Shown in pieces: positions 45,634 through 56,503 of a DNA stretch of 64,000 bases (within the stretch, counting starts at the first letter, position 1; each line of letters begins with the position of its first letter). The notes beneath the pieces were generated by a model. That model had not been told where the DNA came from. It saw only the letters and a program-made list of their open reading frames with translations, and searched no databases. The DNA is taken from NCBI RefSeq assembly GCF_000622385.1, contig NZ_JASD01000008.1, forward strand, positions 1,364,001-1,428,000, given 5' to 3'. The stretch is from Sulfitobacter noctilucicola (lineage in GTDB: Bacteria; Pseudomonadota; Alphaproteobacteria; Rhodobacterales; Rhodobacteraceae). The translations under genes were made by a program, and so were the position numbers.

Positions 45634-45656
45634 GAAACCGTAATGGGACGGTTTTC
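45634..45656 (+). promoter_or_regulatory. Candidate expression-platform hairpin of the glycine riboswitch
   Basis: AAACCGT (45635-45641) and ACGGTTT (45648-45654) form a 7-bp stem with a 6-base loop and a short T run in the 3' arm. It lies between the second aptamer and the gcvT ribosome site. It might be the weak terminator that the glycine-bound form avoids; the mechanism is not proved by sequence. Confidence 0.5.
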
Positions 45657-45698
45657 TGGTGCCGGTGCGACTTGCATCCGGTTTGGGGAGCGACCGCG

Positions 45699-46823
45699 AT
45701 GGATGATCTGTTACAGACACCACTTTATGAATTACACGTTGGGCTCGGGGCCAAAATGGTACCCTTTGCCGGCTACTCCATGCCGGTGCAATATCCGCTC
45801 GGCGTGATGAAAGAACATCTTCATTGCCGCGGCCAAGCTGGATTGTTTGACGTAAGCCACATGGGGCAGGTCGTCCTATCGGGACCAAGCTGGGAAGACG
45901 TCGCGACGTCCTTTGAAACGCTGGTGCCAATGGATGTTCTTGGGCTGGAAGACGGGCGGCAGCGGTACGGCTTTTTCACCAACGATGCCGGTGGAATCGA
46001 GGACGACCTGATGTTTGCGCGACGCGGTGCGGACCTGTTTGTGGTTGTGAATGCGGCCTGCAAGGAAGCTGACGTTGGCCGGATGCGCGCGGGATTGCCC
46101 TCCGCGGTGACAGTGACGGAGCTGAAGGACCGTGCGCTTATCGCGCTTCAGGGACCGAAGGCGGCTGACGTCATCTCTGCGCTGGATCCCAAGGCCGAGG
46201 CGATTCGCTTTATGGATCTGGCGGATCTTACTTTGAACGGTACCCCCGTCTGGGCATCACGGTCGGGCTACACCGGCGAAGACGGGTTCGAGATTTCTGT
46301 GCCGCAGGAAAATGCGGAAAGCCTCGTGAAAGCGCTGCTGGAGCATGAAGCGGTCGAGCCGATTGGATTGGGCGCACGGGATTCGCTTCGTCTGGAAGCG
46401 GGGTTGTGCCTTTATGGCCATGACATCGATGCAACCACCAGTCCTGTAGAAGCCGCGTTGAACTGGGCCATTCAGAAGGTACGTCGCACTGGTGGCGAGC
46501 GCGAAGGTGGTTTTCCGGGGGCGGATACGATCCTTGGACACCTGAGCGATGGCGTGTCGCGCAAGCGTGTCGGGCTGCGTCCCGAAGGGCGCGCCCCCAT
46601 GCGCGAGGGCGTGCCCCTTTTTGACGCCGCCACGGGCGGGCGTTGTATCGGGGAAGTCACCTCGGGTGGATTTGGGCCAAGTGTTCAGGCACCTGTGGCC
46701 ATGGGCTTTGTCCAAACTGACTACGCAGCAACCGGAACCATGATCTGGGGCGAGGTACGGGGAAAAAGGTTGCCTCTGAGCGTTGCCAAGCTCCCGTTCA
46801 TCGCGGCAAACTTTAAAAGATAA
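45699..46823 (+). CDS. gcvT: Glycine cleavage system T protein (aminomethyltransferase)
   Basis: 374-residue tetrahydrofolate-dependent T protein that releases ammonia and forms 5,10-methylene-THF from the aminomethyl lipoyl group of H protein. TPLYELHVGLGAKMVPFAGYSMPVQY and the VSHMGQV and SRSGYTGEDGFEI blocks are diagnostic. GGGGAG lies before ATG 45699; the open extension from 45672 is discarded. First gene of gcvT-gcvH-gcvP under the riboswitch. Confidence 0.97.
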   Translation: MDDLLQTPLYELHVGLGAKMVPFAGYSMPVQYPLGVMKEHLHCRGQAGLFDVSHMGQVVLSGPSWEDVATSFETLVPMDVLGLEDGRQRYGFFTNDAGGIEDDLMFARRGADLFVVVNAACKEADVGRMRAGLPSAVTVTELKDRALIALQGPKAADVISALDPKAEAIRFMDLADLTLNGTPVWASRSGYTGEDGFEISVPQENAESLVKALLEHEAVEPIGLGARDSLRLEAGLCLYGHDIDATTSPVEAALNWAIQKVRRTGGEREGGFPGADTILGHLSDGVSRKRVGLRPEGRAPMREGVPLFDAATGGRCIGEVTSGGFGPSVQAPVAMGFVQTDYAATGTMIWGEVRGKRLPLSVAKLPFIAANFKR

Positions 46824-46843
46824 ACCAACGGGGAAACACCAAG

Positions 46844-47203
46844 ATGAAATTTACTGAAGAGCACGAATGGCTGCGCGAGGAAGACGGCGAAATGGTTGTG
46901 GGCATCACGATCCATGCGGCCGAGCAGCTGGGTGATGTCGTATTCGTGGAATTGCCTGAAGAAGGCACAGTCGTCAGCAAAGATGACGAAGTGGTCGTGA
47001 TCGAAAGTGTGAAAGCCGCGTCCGATATTCTGGCTCCGGTGGATGGCGAGATCACGGAAGTGAATTCAACGCTGACAGACAATCCAGGCATGGTGAATGA
47101 TGATCCGCAAGGCGAGGCGTGGTTCTTCAAGATGAAGGTGAGCGATCCGAGCCAGATGGACGAGTTCATGACCGAAGCGGCATACCAGAAATTCATCGGG
47201 TAG
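46844..47203 (+). CDS. gcvH: Glycine cleavage system H protein
   Basis: 119-residue lipoyl carrier that shuttles the aminomethyl intermediate between P, T and L proteins. The lipoylation site is Lys57 in VVIESVKAASDI. The usual opening KFTEEHEWLR and length fit. It lies 20 bases after gcvT with GGGGAAAC in the gap; gcvP follows after 129 bases. Confidence 0.98.
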   Translation: MKFTEEHEWLREEDGEMVVGITIHAAEQLGDVVFVELPEEGTVVSKDDEVVVIESVKAASDILAPVDGEITEVNSTLTDNPGMVNDDPQGEAWFFKMKVSDPSQMDEFMTEAAYQKFIG

Positions 47204-47296
47204 CCTGCGCGGCAGCTGCGGGATTGACTTTGTCGGCCAAGTGAAGCGGGGCCCGTGCATTCAATGTGCGGGTCGGTTCAAGATGTGATGCGGGGG

Positions 47297-47310
47297 CCGG
47301 TACGTACCGG
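47297..47310. repeat. Perfect 14-bp palindrome before gcvP
   Basis: CCGGTACGTACCGG reads identically on both strands without a spacer. It lies 22 bases before the gcvP start codon. It might be a protein binding site or fold into a small hairpin near the ribosome site; no match to a known regulator comes to mind. Confidence 0.45.
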
Positions 47311-47332
47311 TGCCAACGAAAAGGATGATGCA

Positions 47333-50179
47333 ATGACCTTCAAACCAACAGAATATTTGCCATACGATTTCGCAAACAGGCGCCACATCGGGCCGTCGCC
47401 TTCCGAAATGTCCGATATGCTGGGCGTTGTCGGTGCCAAGTCTCTGGCGGCATTGATTGACGATACCCTGCCCGCGGGCATTCGCATGGAGGGCTCTCTT
47501 GATTTCGGCCGCGCGATGAGCGAGCGCGAAGTGCTTGAACACATGCGCAAGACAGCGTCGAAAAACAAGGTTCTGACGTCGTTGATCGGACAGGGGTATC
47601 ACGGGACGGTTACGCCGCCCGCGATCCAGCGTAATATCCTTGAAAATCCCGCATGGTACACCGCCTACACGCCTTATCAGCCTGAAATTTCGCAAGGACG
47701 CCTTGAGGCTCTGCTGAATTTCCAGACGATGATTTCCGATCTGACCGGTCTCGAGGTTGCGAACGCGTCCTTGCTGGATGAAGCGACAGCCTGTGCCGAG
47801 GCGATGACCATGGCGCAGCGGGTATCAAAATCGAAGATGATGGCATTCTTTGTGGATCAGGACTGCCATCCGCAGAACATTGCCGTCATGAAAACCCGCG
47901 CCGAGCCGCTTGGGATCGAGGTGATTGTCGGCGATCCTAAAGATATGAATGCTGAGGAGGTGTTCGGTGCAATTTTCCAGTATCCCGGCACCTATGGTCA
48001 TGTCCGTGATTTCACGGATGCCATTGCGGCCCTGCATGCCCACAAAGGGATCGGTATTATATCGGCGGACCCGTTGTCACTGACGTTGTTGAAAGAACCC
48101 GGTGAGATGGGCGCGGACATTGCTGTCGGTACTACACAACGCTTTGGTGTGCCCGAAGGATATGGCGGCCCGCATGCGGCATACATGGCGTGCAAGGATG
48201 CCTACAAACGCTCGATGCCAGGGCGGATCGTTGGTGTATCTATCGACGCGCATGGCAACCGCGCCTACCGGCTGTCCCTGCAAACCCGCGAACAGCATAT
48301 CCGGCGCGAGAAGGCGACATCGAACGTCTGTACCGCGCAAGCCCTGTTGGCGGTGATGGCGTCAATGTATGCGGTATTCCACGGTCCCGAAGGGTTGAAA
48401 GCGATTGCGCAGCGCATCCACCGCAAGACTGCGCGTCTGGCCGAAGGGCTGAAAATGGCGGGCTTTGAAATCCGCCCTGCTACCTATTTCGATACGATCA
48501 CCGTCGAGGTCGGGCCGCTGCAATCGGCGGTTCTCAAATCCGCAGTTGATGAGGGGATCAACCTGCGCGCGGTAGGAGAGACCCGGATCGGGATCACGCT
48601 GGATGAACGCACCAAGCCCGCGACCATCGAAGCGGTCTGGCGTGCCTTTGGTATCGACAAGGAAGACAAGGATTACACGCCGCACTACCACATGCCGGAA
48701 AAGCTGGTGCGGACGACCACATATCTGACTCACCCGATCTTTCACATGAACCGCGCAGAGACGGAAATGATGCGCTATATGCGGCGTCTGGCGGACCGCG
48801 ATCTGGCGCTGGACCGCGCCATGATCCCGCTTGGATCGTGCACGATGAAGCTGAATTCGGCGGCCGAGATGATGCCGGTCAGCTGGCGCGAGTTTTCCCA
48901 GATGCATCCCTTTGTCCCTGCGGATCAGGCATTGGGATACAAGGAACTGATCGATGATTTGTCTTCCAAGCTGTGTGATATTACCGGCTACGATGCGATT
49001 TCAATGCAGCCCAACTCCGGCGCGCAGGGCGAATACGCAGGTCTGTTGAGCATTGCGGGGTATCACCGCGCAAATGGCGACGATCAGCGTAAAGTTTGCC
49101 TTATTCCGATGAGCGCCCATGGCACCAATCCCGCTAGCGCGCAGATGGTCGGCTGGAAGGTCGTTGTGGTGAAATCTGCCGAAAACGGTGATATCGACCT
49201 TGAGGATTTTCGCGCGAAAGCCGAAGCCGCAGGCGATGCATTGGCGGGCTGCATGATCACGTACCCTTCGACGCACGGTGTGTTTGAGGAAACAGTGATC
49301 GAAGTCACCAAAATCACCCACGCGCACGGCGGGCAGGTCTATATCGACGGTGCCAACATGAACGCGATGGTCGGGCTGAGCCGCCCCGGCGATCTGGGCG
49401 GTGATGTGAGCCACCTGAACCTTCACAAGACGTTCTGCATTCCGCATGGTGGCGGTGGCCCCGGTATGGGGCCAATCGGTGTCAAAGAGCATCTGATCCC
49501 GCATTTGCCCGGCGATCCCAATGCTGGTGGTGCAGCGGTCAGCGCGGCTCCGTTCGGCTCGCCGTCCTTGTTGCCGATCTCATGGGCCTATTGCCTGATG
49601 ATGGGCGGTGAGGGGCTGACGCAGGCCACCCGCGTCGCCATCCTGAACGCGAACTACATCGCCAAGCGGTTGGAGGGGGCGTTTGACGTTCTTTACAAAG
49701 GACCGACAGGGCGAATTGCGCATGAGTGCATTCTTGACGTGCGTCCGTTCGAGGAAAGTGCCGGTGTTACGGTGGATGACATCGCAAAGCGGTTGATCGA
49801 TTGCGGATTTCACGCGCCGACGATGTCTTGGCCCGTGGCGGGCACCTTAATGGTCGAACCTACAGAAAGCGAGACAAAGGCCGAGCTGGACCGGTTCTGT
49901 GATGCGATGCTGGCCATCCGTGACGAGATCAGGGAAATCGAGAATGGTGATATGCCGCGCGAGAATAACCCGCTCAAGAATGCGCCGCATACGGTTGAAG
50001 ATCTGGTTCTGGAATGGGGCGAGCGGCCCTATTCGCGTGAGCAAGGCTGTTTTCCGCCCGGTGCCTACCGGATCGACAAATACTGGCCACCCGTGAACCG
50101 TGTGGACAACGTTCACGGGGATCGCAACCTGATCTGCACTTGTCCGCCTCTCAGCGACTACGCGGAAGCGGCAGAATAA
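47333..50179 (+). CDS. gcvP: Glycine dehydrogenase (decarboxylating), P protein
   Basis: 948-residue single-chain PLP enzyme that decarboxylates glycine and passes the aminomethyl group to GcvH. It has the two homologous halves of the fused P protein. The PLP lysine is in [16 protein letters not shown], and the second half starts near [22 protein letters not shown] 47333 has AAGGA upstream; the open extension to 47255 has no support. It ends the operon; a hairpin follows. Confidence 0.98.
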   Translation: MTFKPTEYLPYDFANRRHIGPSPSEMSDMLGVVGAKSLAALIDDTLPAGIRMEGSLDFGRAMSEREVLEHMRKTASKNKVLTSLIGQGYHGTVTPPAIQRNILENPAWYTAYTPYQPEISQGRLEALLNFQTMISDLTGLEVANASLLDEATACAEAMTMAQRVSKSKMMAFFVDQDCHPQNIAVMKTRAEPLGIEVIVGDPKDMNAEEVFGAIFQYPGTYGHVRDFTDAIAALHAHKGIGIISADPLSLTLLKEPGEMGADIAVGTTQRFGVPEGYGGPHAAYMACKDAYKRSMPGRIVGVSIDAHGNRAYRLSLQTREQHIRREKATSNVCTAQALLAVMASMYAVFHGPEGLKAIAQRIHRKTARLAEGLKMAGFEIRPATYFDTITVEVGPLQSAVLKSAVDEGINLRAVGETRIGITLDERTKPATIEAVWRAFGIDKEDKDYTPHYHMPEKLVRTTTYLTHPIFHMNRAETEMMRYMRRLADRDLALDRAMIPLGSCTMKLNSAAEMMPVSWREFSQMHPFVPADQALGYKELIDDLSSKLCDITGYDAISMQPNSGAQGEYAGLLSIAGYHRANGDDQRKVCLIPMSAHGTNPASAQMVGWKVVVVKSAENGDIDLEDFRAKAEAAGDALAGCMITYPSTHGVFEETVIEVTKITHAHGGQVYIDGANMNAMVGLSRPGDLGGDVSHLNLHKTFCIPHGGGGPGMGPIGVKEHLIPHLPGDPNAGGAAVSAAPFGSPSLLPISWAYCLMMGGEGLTQATRVAILNANYIAKRLEGAFDVLYKGPTGRIAHECILDVRPFEESAGVTVDDIAKRLIDCGFHAPTMSWPVAGTLMVEPTESETKAELDRFCDAMLAIRDEIREIENGDMPRENNPLKNAPHTVEDLVLEWGERPYSREQGCFPPGAYRIDKYWPPVNRVDNVHGDRNLICTCPPLSDYAEAAE

Positions 50180-50189
50180 CACGGCAAAG

Positions 50190-50211
50190 GGGTGGGCAAG
50201 TTGCCCACCTT
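50190..50211 (+). terminator. Hairpin terminator after gcvP
   Basis: GGTGGGCA and TGCCCACC form an 8-bp perfect stem with a 3-base loop, extended by G-T pairs and followed by TTGTTCGCTT. It is in the 63-base gap between the convergent gcvP and inositol-phosphatase-like genes. Confidence 0.6.
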
Positions 50212-50242
50212 GTTCGCTTCCACCACTGGATCGTGCGGGCTA

Positions 50243-51118
50243 TTATTCGGACGGGTACTCAAGCAGGAAATCGAACACCTTTTTGAGGCGGTTCCATGTG
50301 GTCCGGTCGGGCGCAACCAGCAGATACCCGCTTTGACGTGCTGCGGTGTACGGTCCGCCATCCAGCATTTCCACATGAGCACCTGCGCGTTCGCAGATCA
50401 GCGCACCTGCCGCATGGTCCCAAGGATGCAGACTTTCGGTGATCGAGAAGTCCACATAGCCTTGCGCGATCATTCGGTACTGGTGCGCGGAACAGCGCAA
50501 TGGATGAGTATGCGCAAAGGTCGGCAATGTTGTCGCGAGTTTGGTTTTCGCCTCTCCCTTAAACAGCCCGAGAGGGATATAGCCGTTCAAGGCTTCCAGC
50601 GGCTTGCCCATGCTCGCCCTCAAAGGTTTTGAAGTGCCGCCCGCACGCTCAAGCAAAGGGGGGCCTTCATTCGAGCTAATGGCCCAATCATCCGCAACAG
50701 GATCATAGATCACGCCGAAAACAGGGCGGCCAAACTGGGTGACCGCAAGGATGACGCCGAAAACTGCCAGATTATGCGCAAAGTTCCATGTGCCGTCGAT
50801 AGGATCGATGATGAAAGCCAGTGGCGCGTCTGCAATCTTGCCCAGAAGGTCAGGGGCATCGGCCACCGCTTCTTCTCCGACCACCAAGGCATGCGGAAAG
50901 GCGATCTGCAATGCGCGGGTCATCATTGCCTCTGCTGCCGAATCCGCCACGGTGACGAGATCATCAGGGCGCGATTTGCTGGCAATGTCTGACGCGGATA
51001 ATCCGCGAAAGCGTGGCATGATCTCGGCTTTGGCAGCACGACGAATAATATTCACGATATGCTGTTGCTGCGCGTGGCTGACCGGATTTGGCAATGTGGC
51101 GGGCAGGTTTTCTGTCAT
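50243..51118 (-). CDS. Inositol monophosphatase family phosphatase
   Basis: 291-residue Mg-dependent phosphatase. GEEAV (81-85) and DPIDGTWNFAHN (105-116) are the two metal-binding motifs, and the third Asp lies in SLHPWDHAAGALI. The family covers inositol-1-phosphatase, fructose-bisphosphatase and histidinol-phosphatase activities, so the exact substrate is open. It starts 14 bases after the stop of the FtsX-like permease gene and may share its transcript. Confidence 0.9.
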   Translation of the reverse strand: MTENLPATLPNPVSHAQQQHIVNIIRRAAKAEIMPRFRGLSASDIASKSRPDDLVTVADSAAEAMMTRALQIAFPHALVVGEEAVADAPDLLGKIADAPLAFIIDPIDGTWNFAHNLAVFGVILAVTQFGRPVFGVIYDPVADDWAISSNEGPPLLERAGGTSKPLRASMGKPLEALNGYIPLGLFKGEAKTKLATTLPTFAHTHPLRCSAHQYRMIAQGYVDFSITESLHPWDHAAGALICERAGAHVEMLDGGPYTAARQSGYLLVAPDRTTWNRLKKVFDFLLEYPSE

Positions 51119-51132
51119 TAGGGCGTTCCTTG

Positions 51133-53645
51133 CTATTCGCGGGCGCGCAGCACTTGGGCGGGCCGGGCGTTCAGAGACTTAAGCGCAAAACCCAAGCCTG
51201 CCAAGACGGTTGCGGCAACGCCACCTGCAATGATCAGAACCGCAGAGCGCCAGATGAGGGTAAAATCGGTTTCCATGACGAATGTGCTGACAGCCCAACC
51301 AGCCAAAGCACCGGCAAACAGCGCCACAGTCCCTGCGAACAGGCCAAGCAGTGCCGCGCGGAGGATGAAGCTCAGGGCGATCTGGGCGCGTGATGCGCCG
51401 AGTGTCTTGAGAACGGCAGCCTCGAAGGTGCGTGCGTCCGAGCCGGCAGCCGCAGCGCCGATCAGCACAATAAAGCCCGTCAGAAGCGTGGCGAGCGCGC
51501 CATAAGATGTTGCGGCAGCAAGACTGGACAGGACAGACGATACGCGGTCGATGGCATCGCGCACGCGGATCGCTGTGATGTTGGGATAGGCGCTTGCCAG
51601 ATCGCGCAGGATTGCGGCTTCCGCCTCTTCTTGGGCATAGACCGTCGAGATGAAGGTATGCGGCGCGTTCTCAAGCGCGCTGGGGTTCATCGCGAGAATG
51701 AAGCCGATGCCCGCGTTCGAAAAGTCCACCTCGCGGAAAGATGTGATGGTGCCTGTAATGTCACGACCCAAAATGTTGACGGTCAATGTATCGCCAAGCA
51801 TCACACCCATCTCGGCAGCTTCTTCCGCCGCGAAACTGATCAGGGGCGGGCCGGTATAATCCTTAGCCCACCACTCGCCTGCGGTAATATTCGTGGTCTC
51901 GTCCGGTTGTGCGGCATAGGTCACGCCCCTATCGCCCTGTAAAACCCAGTGGTCCCCCGCGACCTGCGCTGCGGGTTGACCGTTGATTTGTGTAATAACG
52001 CCGCGCAGCATTGGAGCACTGTCAACGCGGCTCACGGCGGGGTCATTTGCAAGCCGTTCGGAATAGCCTTCCATCTGGTCTTTCTGGATGTCGACGAAAA
52101 AGTACGAGGGCGCGACGTCGGGCAGGTTGCCAGTTATGGCATTGCGCAGGTTACCGTCAATCTGTCCGACCGCGGCCAGTACCGTCAGGCCCAGACCAAG
52201 GGACAGGACAACAGCGCCAGCACCTTCTCCGGTGCCGGATATGGCTGCAAGCGACCAGCGCAGACGGGGGCGTCCCCGAACAATACGGGCGCTACGTCGG
52301 GCAATCCACCGCAACAGCAATGCAGCGAGCGAGAGAATAAAAAGTGCACCGGCTATCCCTCCAAGTGTCCAGAGCGTCAGCCACCACGAGCCGTTGAACC
52401 AACCTGCAAGTCCGAGCAACGCGATGGTTAGCCCCGCAATGACAATCAGATAGCGCAATGCAGGCAGTTGTCTGGCACCTGACCAAGCATCGCGAAAGAG
52501 CGTAGCGGCGCGCACATCTTCGCTGCGGGCCAGTGGCCAAAGTGTAAAGATCAGGGCCGTGAGCAGACCATAAAGTGCGGCTTCGATCAGAGGCATCGGA
52601 TAGAGAGCGAATGTCGCAGGCACGGGCAAGCGCGCCTCAATAATCGGAGAGAGCAGTAGCGGTATGAACGCGCCAAGAAGCAGACCGATGGCCACGCCGA
52701 GTAGAGACAACGCACCGATCTGTAAAAAATACGTCTGAAAAATGGTGGCCCGGTCCGCCCCCAAAGCGCGCAAAGTGGCAATGACCTCGGTCTTTCCATT
52801 CAAGTATGCACGCACGGCAGCAGAGACACCGACCCCGCCAACAGCCAGACCCGAAAGGCCGACAAGGATGAGAAATGCCGTTAACCGTTCCACGAAGCGC
52901 GAAACGCCGGGCGCGCCGTTTCGTGCATCGGTCCAGCGCATACCAGCGTTCTCGAACGCTTCTTTGGCGTTTGCCTCTAATGCTTCCAGATCCGTAGCGG
53001 ATGGCAGATCAAGGCGGTACTTGCTGTTGAACAGGGTACCCGGCGCGAGAAGTCCCGAACCGTCTAGCGCATCGGTATAGACCAACGTGCGGGGTCCAAG
53101 GGCAAAACCGCTCGCTGCTGAATCCGGCTCGCGCTTCAGAAGCGCCGAAAGCCTGAATGTCTTCTCTCCCAAAATAAAGGTATCGCCCTGCACCAAACCA
53201 AGCCTGTCCGAAAGCGCTTGTTCCATTACGGCACCGGGAATGCCGTCCACCGTAGCCAGAGCCTGCGGTAACGGGATATCCGGCGAGAGAACCACAGAGC
53301 CAACAAGAGGATAGGCATCGTCGACTCCTTTGATTTGGGTAAGGGCACGGTCATCTCCCACAACGGCCATGGACCGGAATTCAACAATTCCTGACAGGGC
53401 ATCTGCTTTGGCTGACATCCACTCAAGCTCACGCTCGGTCGCAAATCTGTAGGTGAAATCAAGTTCCGCAGTGCCGCCCAGAAGGGCCGCTCCTTCGCGG
53501 CTGAGGCCCGCGTCAATGGCGGAGCGAACAGAGCCAACCGCTGCGATTGCCGCGACACCCAAGGCGAGGCAGGCGAGGAAGAGACGGAAACCACGTAAAC
53601 CGCCCCGCATCTCTCTGCGCGCGAAACGGCTGGCAAGGCGCAGGC

Positions 53646-53649
<4 letters not shown>
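51133..53649 (-). CDS. FtsX-like ABC transporter permease (YbbP type)
   Basis: 838-residue membrane protein with about ten helices: one near the N-terminus (FRLFLACLALGVAAIAAVG), a large periplasmic domain, then groups of helices around 260-480 and 700-838, as in the MacB/FtsX superfamily. The C-terminal FtsX domain closes with VLRARE. Together with the downstream-overlapping YbbA-type ATPase it forms a putative exporter or mechanotransducing complex. E. coli YbbAP lies next to TesA as here. Function not established. Confidence 0.92.
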
Positions 53650-54314
<665 letters not shown>

Positions 54315-54362
54315 GCAGGGACCTTTTTCTGTGGTTCCTTTGGATATGGAGTGGTGTGCATC

Positions 54363-55004
54363 ATGCGCAAGGCATTGATCGGGATTGTTCTGGCTTTGGC
54401 TGGCACCGCGCAAGCGGATGAGGTGGTGATTGCCGCGCTGGGCGACAGCCTGACGCAAGGCTACGGTCTGCCTGCGCAGGAGGGGTTTGTTCCGCAGCTG
54501 CAGGCTTGGCTGGACGCACAAGGCGCTGATGTGAAACTTATCAATGCGGGCGTTTCTGGTGATACAACTGCGGGTGGTCTGGCCCGTGTGGACTGGACCT
54601 TGACGCCTGATGTGGACGCGATGATCGTGGCGTTGGGCGGCAATGATCTGCTGCGGGGGCTGGACCCTGCGCAGGCGCGTAGCAATATTGAGGGGATATT
54701 GCAGGCAGCCGACCGCTCTGATGTCGAAGTTCTGCTTGTTGGCATGCAGGCGCCGGGAAACTTCGGTACAGATTACAAGGCGCAGTTTGATGCCATCTAT
54801 CCTGAATTGTCGCGATCTTATGGAAGCCTCTATTTAGACAGCTTCTTTGCGGGGTTGAGAGAAGAAAACACCGAACTTGATCCCGTCGCATTGCGTCCCT
54901 TTTTCCAGAATGACGGTATCCATCCGAACGCGGACGGTGTCGCCAGGATCGTGAAGGGGATTGGGCCGCATGTGTTGCGTTTGATCGAATTGGCAGAAAA
55001 ATAG
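54363..55004 (+). CDS. Periplasmic SGNH arylesterase/lysophospholipase (TesA-like)
   Basis: 213-residue SGNH hydrolase with a signal peptide (MRKALIGIVLALAGTAQA). Block I GDSLTQGYG (Ser29), block III GGNDLLRG and the C-terminal DGIHPNADG with catalytic Asp and His are intact. It is divergent from the YbbA-type ATPase, as tesA and ybbA are in E. coli, which supports the assignment. It is expected to act on acyl esters or thioesters in the periplasm. Confidence 0.92.
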   Translation: MRKALIGIVLALAGTAQADEVVIAALGDSLTQGYGLPAQEGFVPQLQAWLDAQGADVKLINAGVSGDTTAGGLARVDWTLTPDVDAMIVALGGNDLLRGLDPAQARSNIEGILQAADRSDVEVLLVGMQAPGNFGTDYKAQFDAIYPELSRSYGSLYLDSFFAGLREENTELDPVALRPFFQNDGIHPNADGVARIVKGIGPHVLRLIELAEK

Positions 55005-55075
55005 CCCGTCCTAATACCGGATGTTTCAGTCAGCCTGCACGCTGGTTGCCTAAAATTTCACGCTTTTGAAATAAT

Positions 55076-55091
55076 TTTACCAGTTGATAAA
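55076..55091 (+). promoter_or_regulatory. RutR-type operator upstream of preT (one mismatch)
   Basis: TTTACCAGTTGATAAA is a near-palindrome (TTTACCA-2-TGATAAA) that differs from perfect symmetry at one base and matches the RutR consensus TTGACCA-2-TGGTCAA in its core. It lies 57 bases before the preT start. A perfect version stands before the amidohydrolase gene at 59055. Confidence 0.6.
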
Positions 55092-55147
55092 AAAATCATT
55101 CCGTGAGAGCGTTTCGGCATATCCATTCAGCAACAAGGGTAAGCCAG

Positions 55148-56479
55148 ATGGGATCAGACGTATTTCAAGAGGGAGTTGTCGCGGGCCGGCTGGATGGCGA
55201 AAGCTACGACGCGCATTTTTCGGACCTGCATCCGCGGCTTGATCCGCACGAGGCGCTGGTCGCCGCCGATCGCTGCTACTTCTGTCATGACGCGCCCTGT
55301 ATTACGGCCTGCCCCACAGATATCGATATACCGCTTTTTATCCGCCAGATCGCGACAGGCACTCCAGATGCTGCGGCCAAGACGATCCTGACGCAGAACA
55401 TCATGGGTGGCATGTGCGCCCGTGTGTGCCCGACTGAAACGCTTTGTGAAGAAGCCTGCGTCCGCGAGGCGGCAGAGGGCAAGCCGGTTCTGATCGGTCA
55501 GTTGCAGCGTTACGCAACTGATCATTTGCAGGAACAGGGTATCCATCCGTTCACCCGTGCTGCGGCCACTGGTAAAAAGGTGGTCGTGGTGGGGGCGGGG
55601 CCTTCGGGACTTTCGTGTGCGCACCGGCTCGCGATGCTGGGGCACGAGGTTGTTGTGATGGACGGGGCGAAAAAGCCCGGTGGATTGAACGAATATGGCA
55701 TCGCGACTTACAAAACGACCGGTGGCTATGCGCAGGAAGAGGTGGACTGGCTGCTCAAGATCGGCGGGATCACCATGCAATATGAGACGGTACTCGGTGG
55801 TGATCTGACGCTGGAAAAGCTGCGCGCCGACTATGACGCTGTGTTTCTGGGTTTGGGCCTTGGGGGCGTCAATGCGCTGGGCACGGCAGGTGAGGATAAG
55901 GCCGGCGTGCTGGATGCGGTCGATTTTATCGCGGATCTGCGACAGGCTTCTGATGTGGCCAACGTGCCGATCGGGCGCGATGTGGTTGTGATCGGTGGCG
56001 GCATGACGGCGGTGGATGCGGCGGTGCAGGCAAAACTGCTGGGCGCACTGAATGTTACACTGGTCTACCGGCGCGGACGTGACCGCATGAATGCAAGCGT
56101 TTTTGAGCAGGATCTGGCCGCCAGCAAGGGTGTAAGGATCGTAACACATGCCGTGCCCGTAACAGTTCACGGAAACGGTTCTGTTCGCGAGATCGAATTT
56201 GAATATGTCGATGATGCGATGAAAGGCACAGGCCAAACACTGCGGCTGGCGGCGGATCAGGTATTCAAGGCTATCGGTCAGACGCTTGAAGGAGAGGGGC
56301 TGCCAGAGCTTGACGGGCGCAAGATCAAGGTATCGTCGGCAGGCCGCACTTCTTTTGAAGGCGTTTGGGCGGGCGGTGATTGTGCCAGTGGCGGTGATGA
56401 TCTGACGGTGACTGCTGTGGCCGAAGGGCGCGATGCCGCGATGGATATTCATGGTGTTTTGATGGGGGCGGCGGGGTGA
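55148..56479 (+). CDS. preT: NAD-dependent dihydropyrimidine dehydrogenase, FAD/Fe-S subunit PreT
   Basis: 443-residue subunit that passes electrons between NAD(H) and the PreA subunit in the reduction of uracil and thymine. An N-terminal Fe-S domain has eight cysteines (43, 46, 51, 55, 90, 94, 100, 104), then FAD-binding GAGPSG (149-154) and a second NAD-binding loop in VVVIGGGMTAVD. ATG 55148 is taken as start because upstream codons are near the RutR-type site. preA follows 24 bases on. Confidence 0.94.
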   Translation: MGSDVFQEGVVAGRLDGESYDAHFSDLHPRLDPHEALVAADRCYFCHDAPCITACPTDIDIPLFIRQIATGTPDAAAKTILTQNIMGGMCARVCPTETLCEEACVREAAEGKPVLIGQLQRYATDHLQEQGIHPFTRAAATGKKVVVVGAGPSGLSCAHRLAMLGHEVVVMDGAKKPGGLNEYGIATYKTTGGYAQEEVDWLLKIGGITMQYETVLGGDLTLEKLRADYDAVFLGLGLGGVNALGTAGEDKAGVLDAVDFIADLRQASDVANVPIGRDVVVIGGGMTAVDAAVQAKLLGALNVTLVYRRGRDRMNASVFEQDLAASKGVRIVTHAVPVTVHGNGSVREIEFEYVDDAMKGTGQTLRLAADQVFKAIGQTLEGEGLPELDGRKIKVSSAGRTSFEGVWAGGDCASGGDDLTVTAVAEGRDAAMDIHGVLMGAAG

Positions 56480-56503
56480 ACCTCGTCCTGCGGGAGATAA
56501 AAA

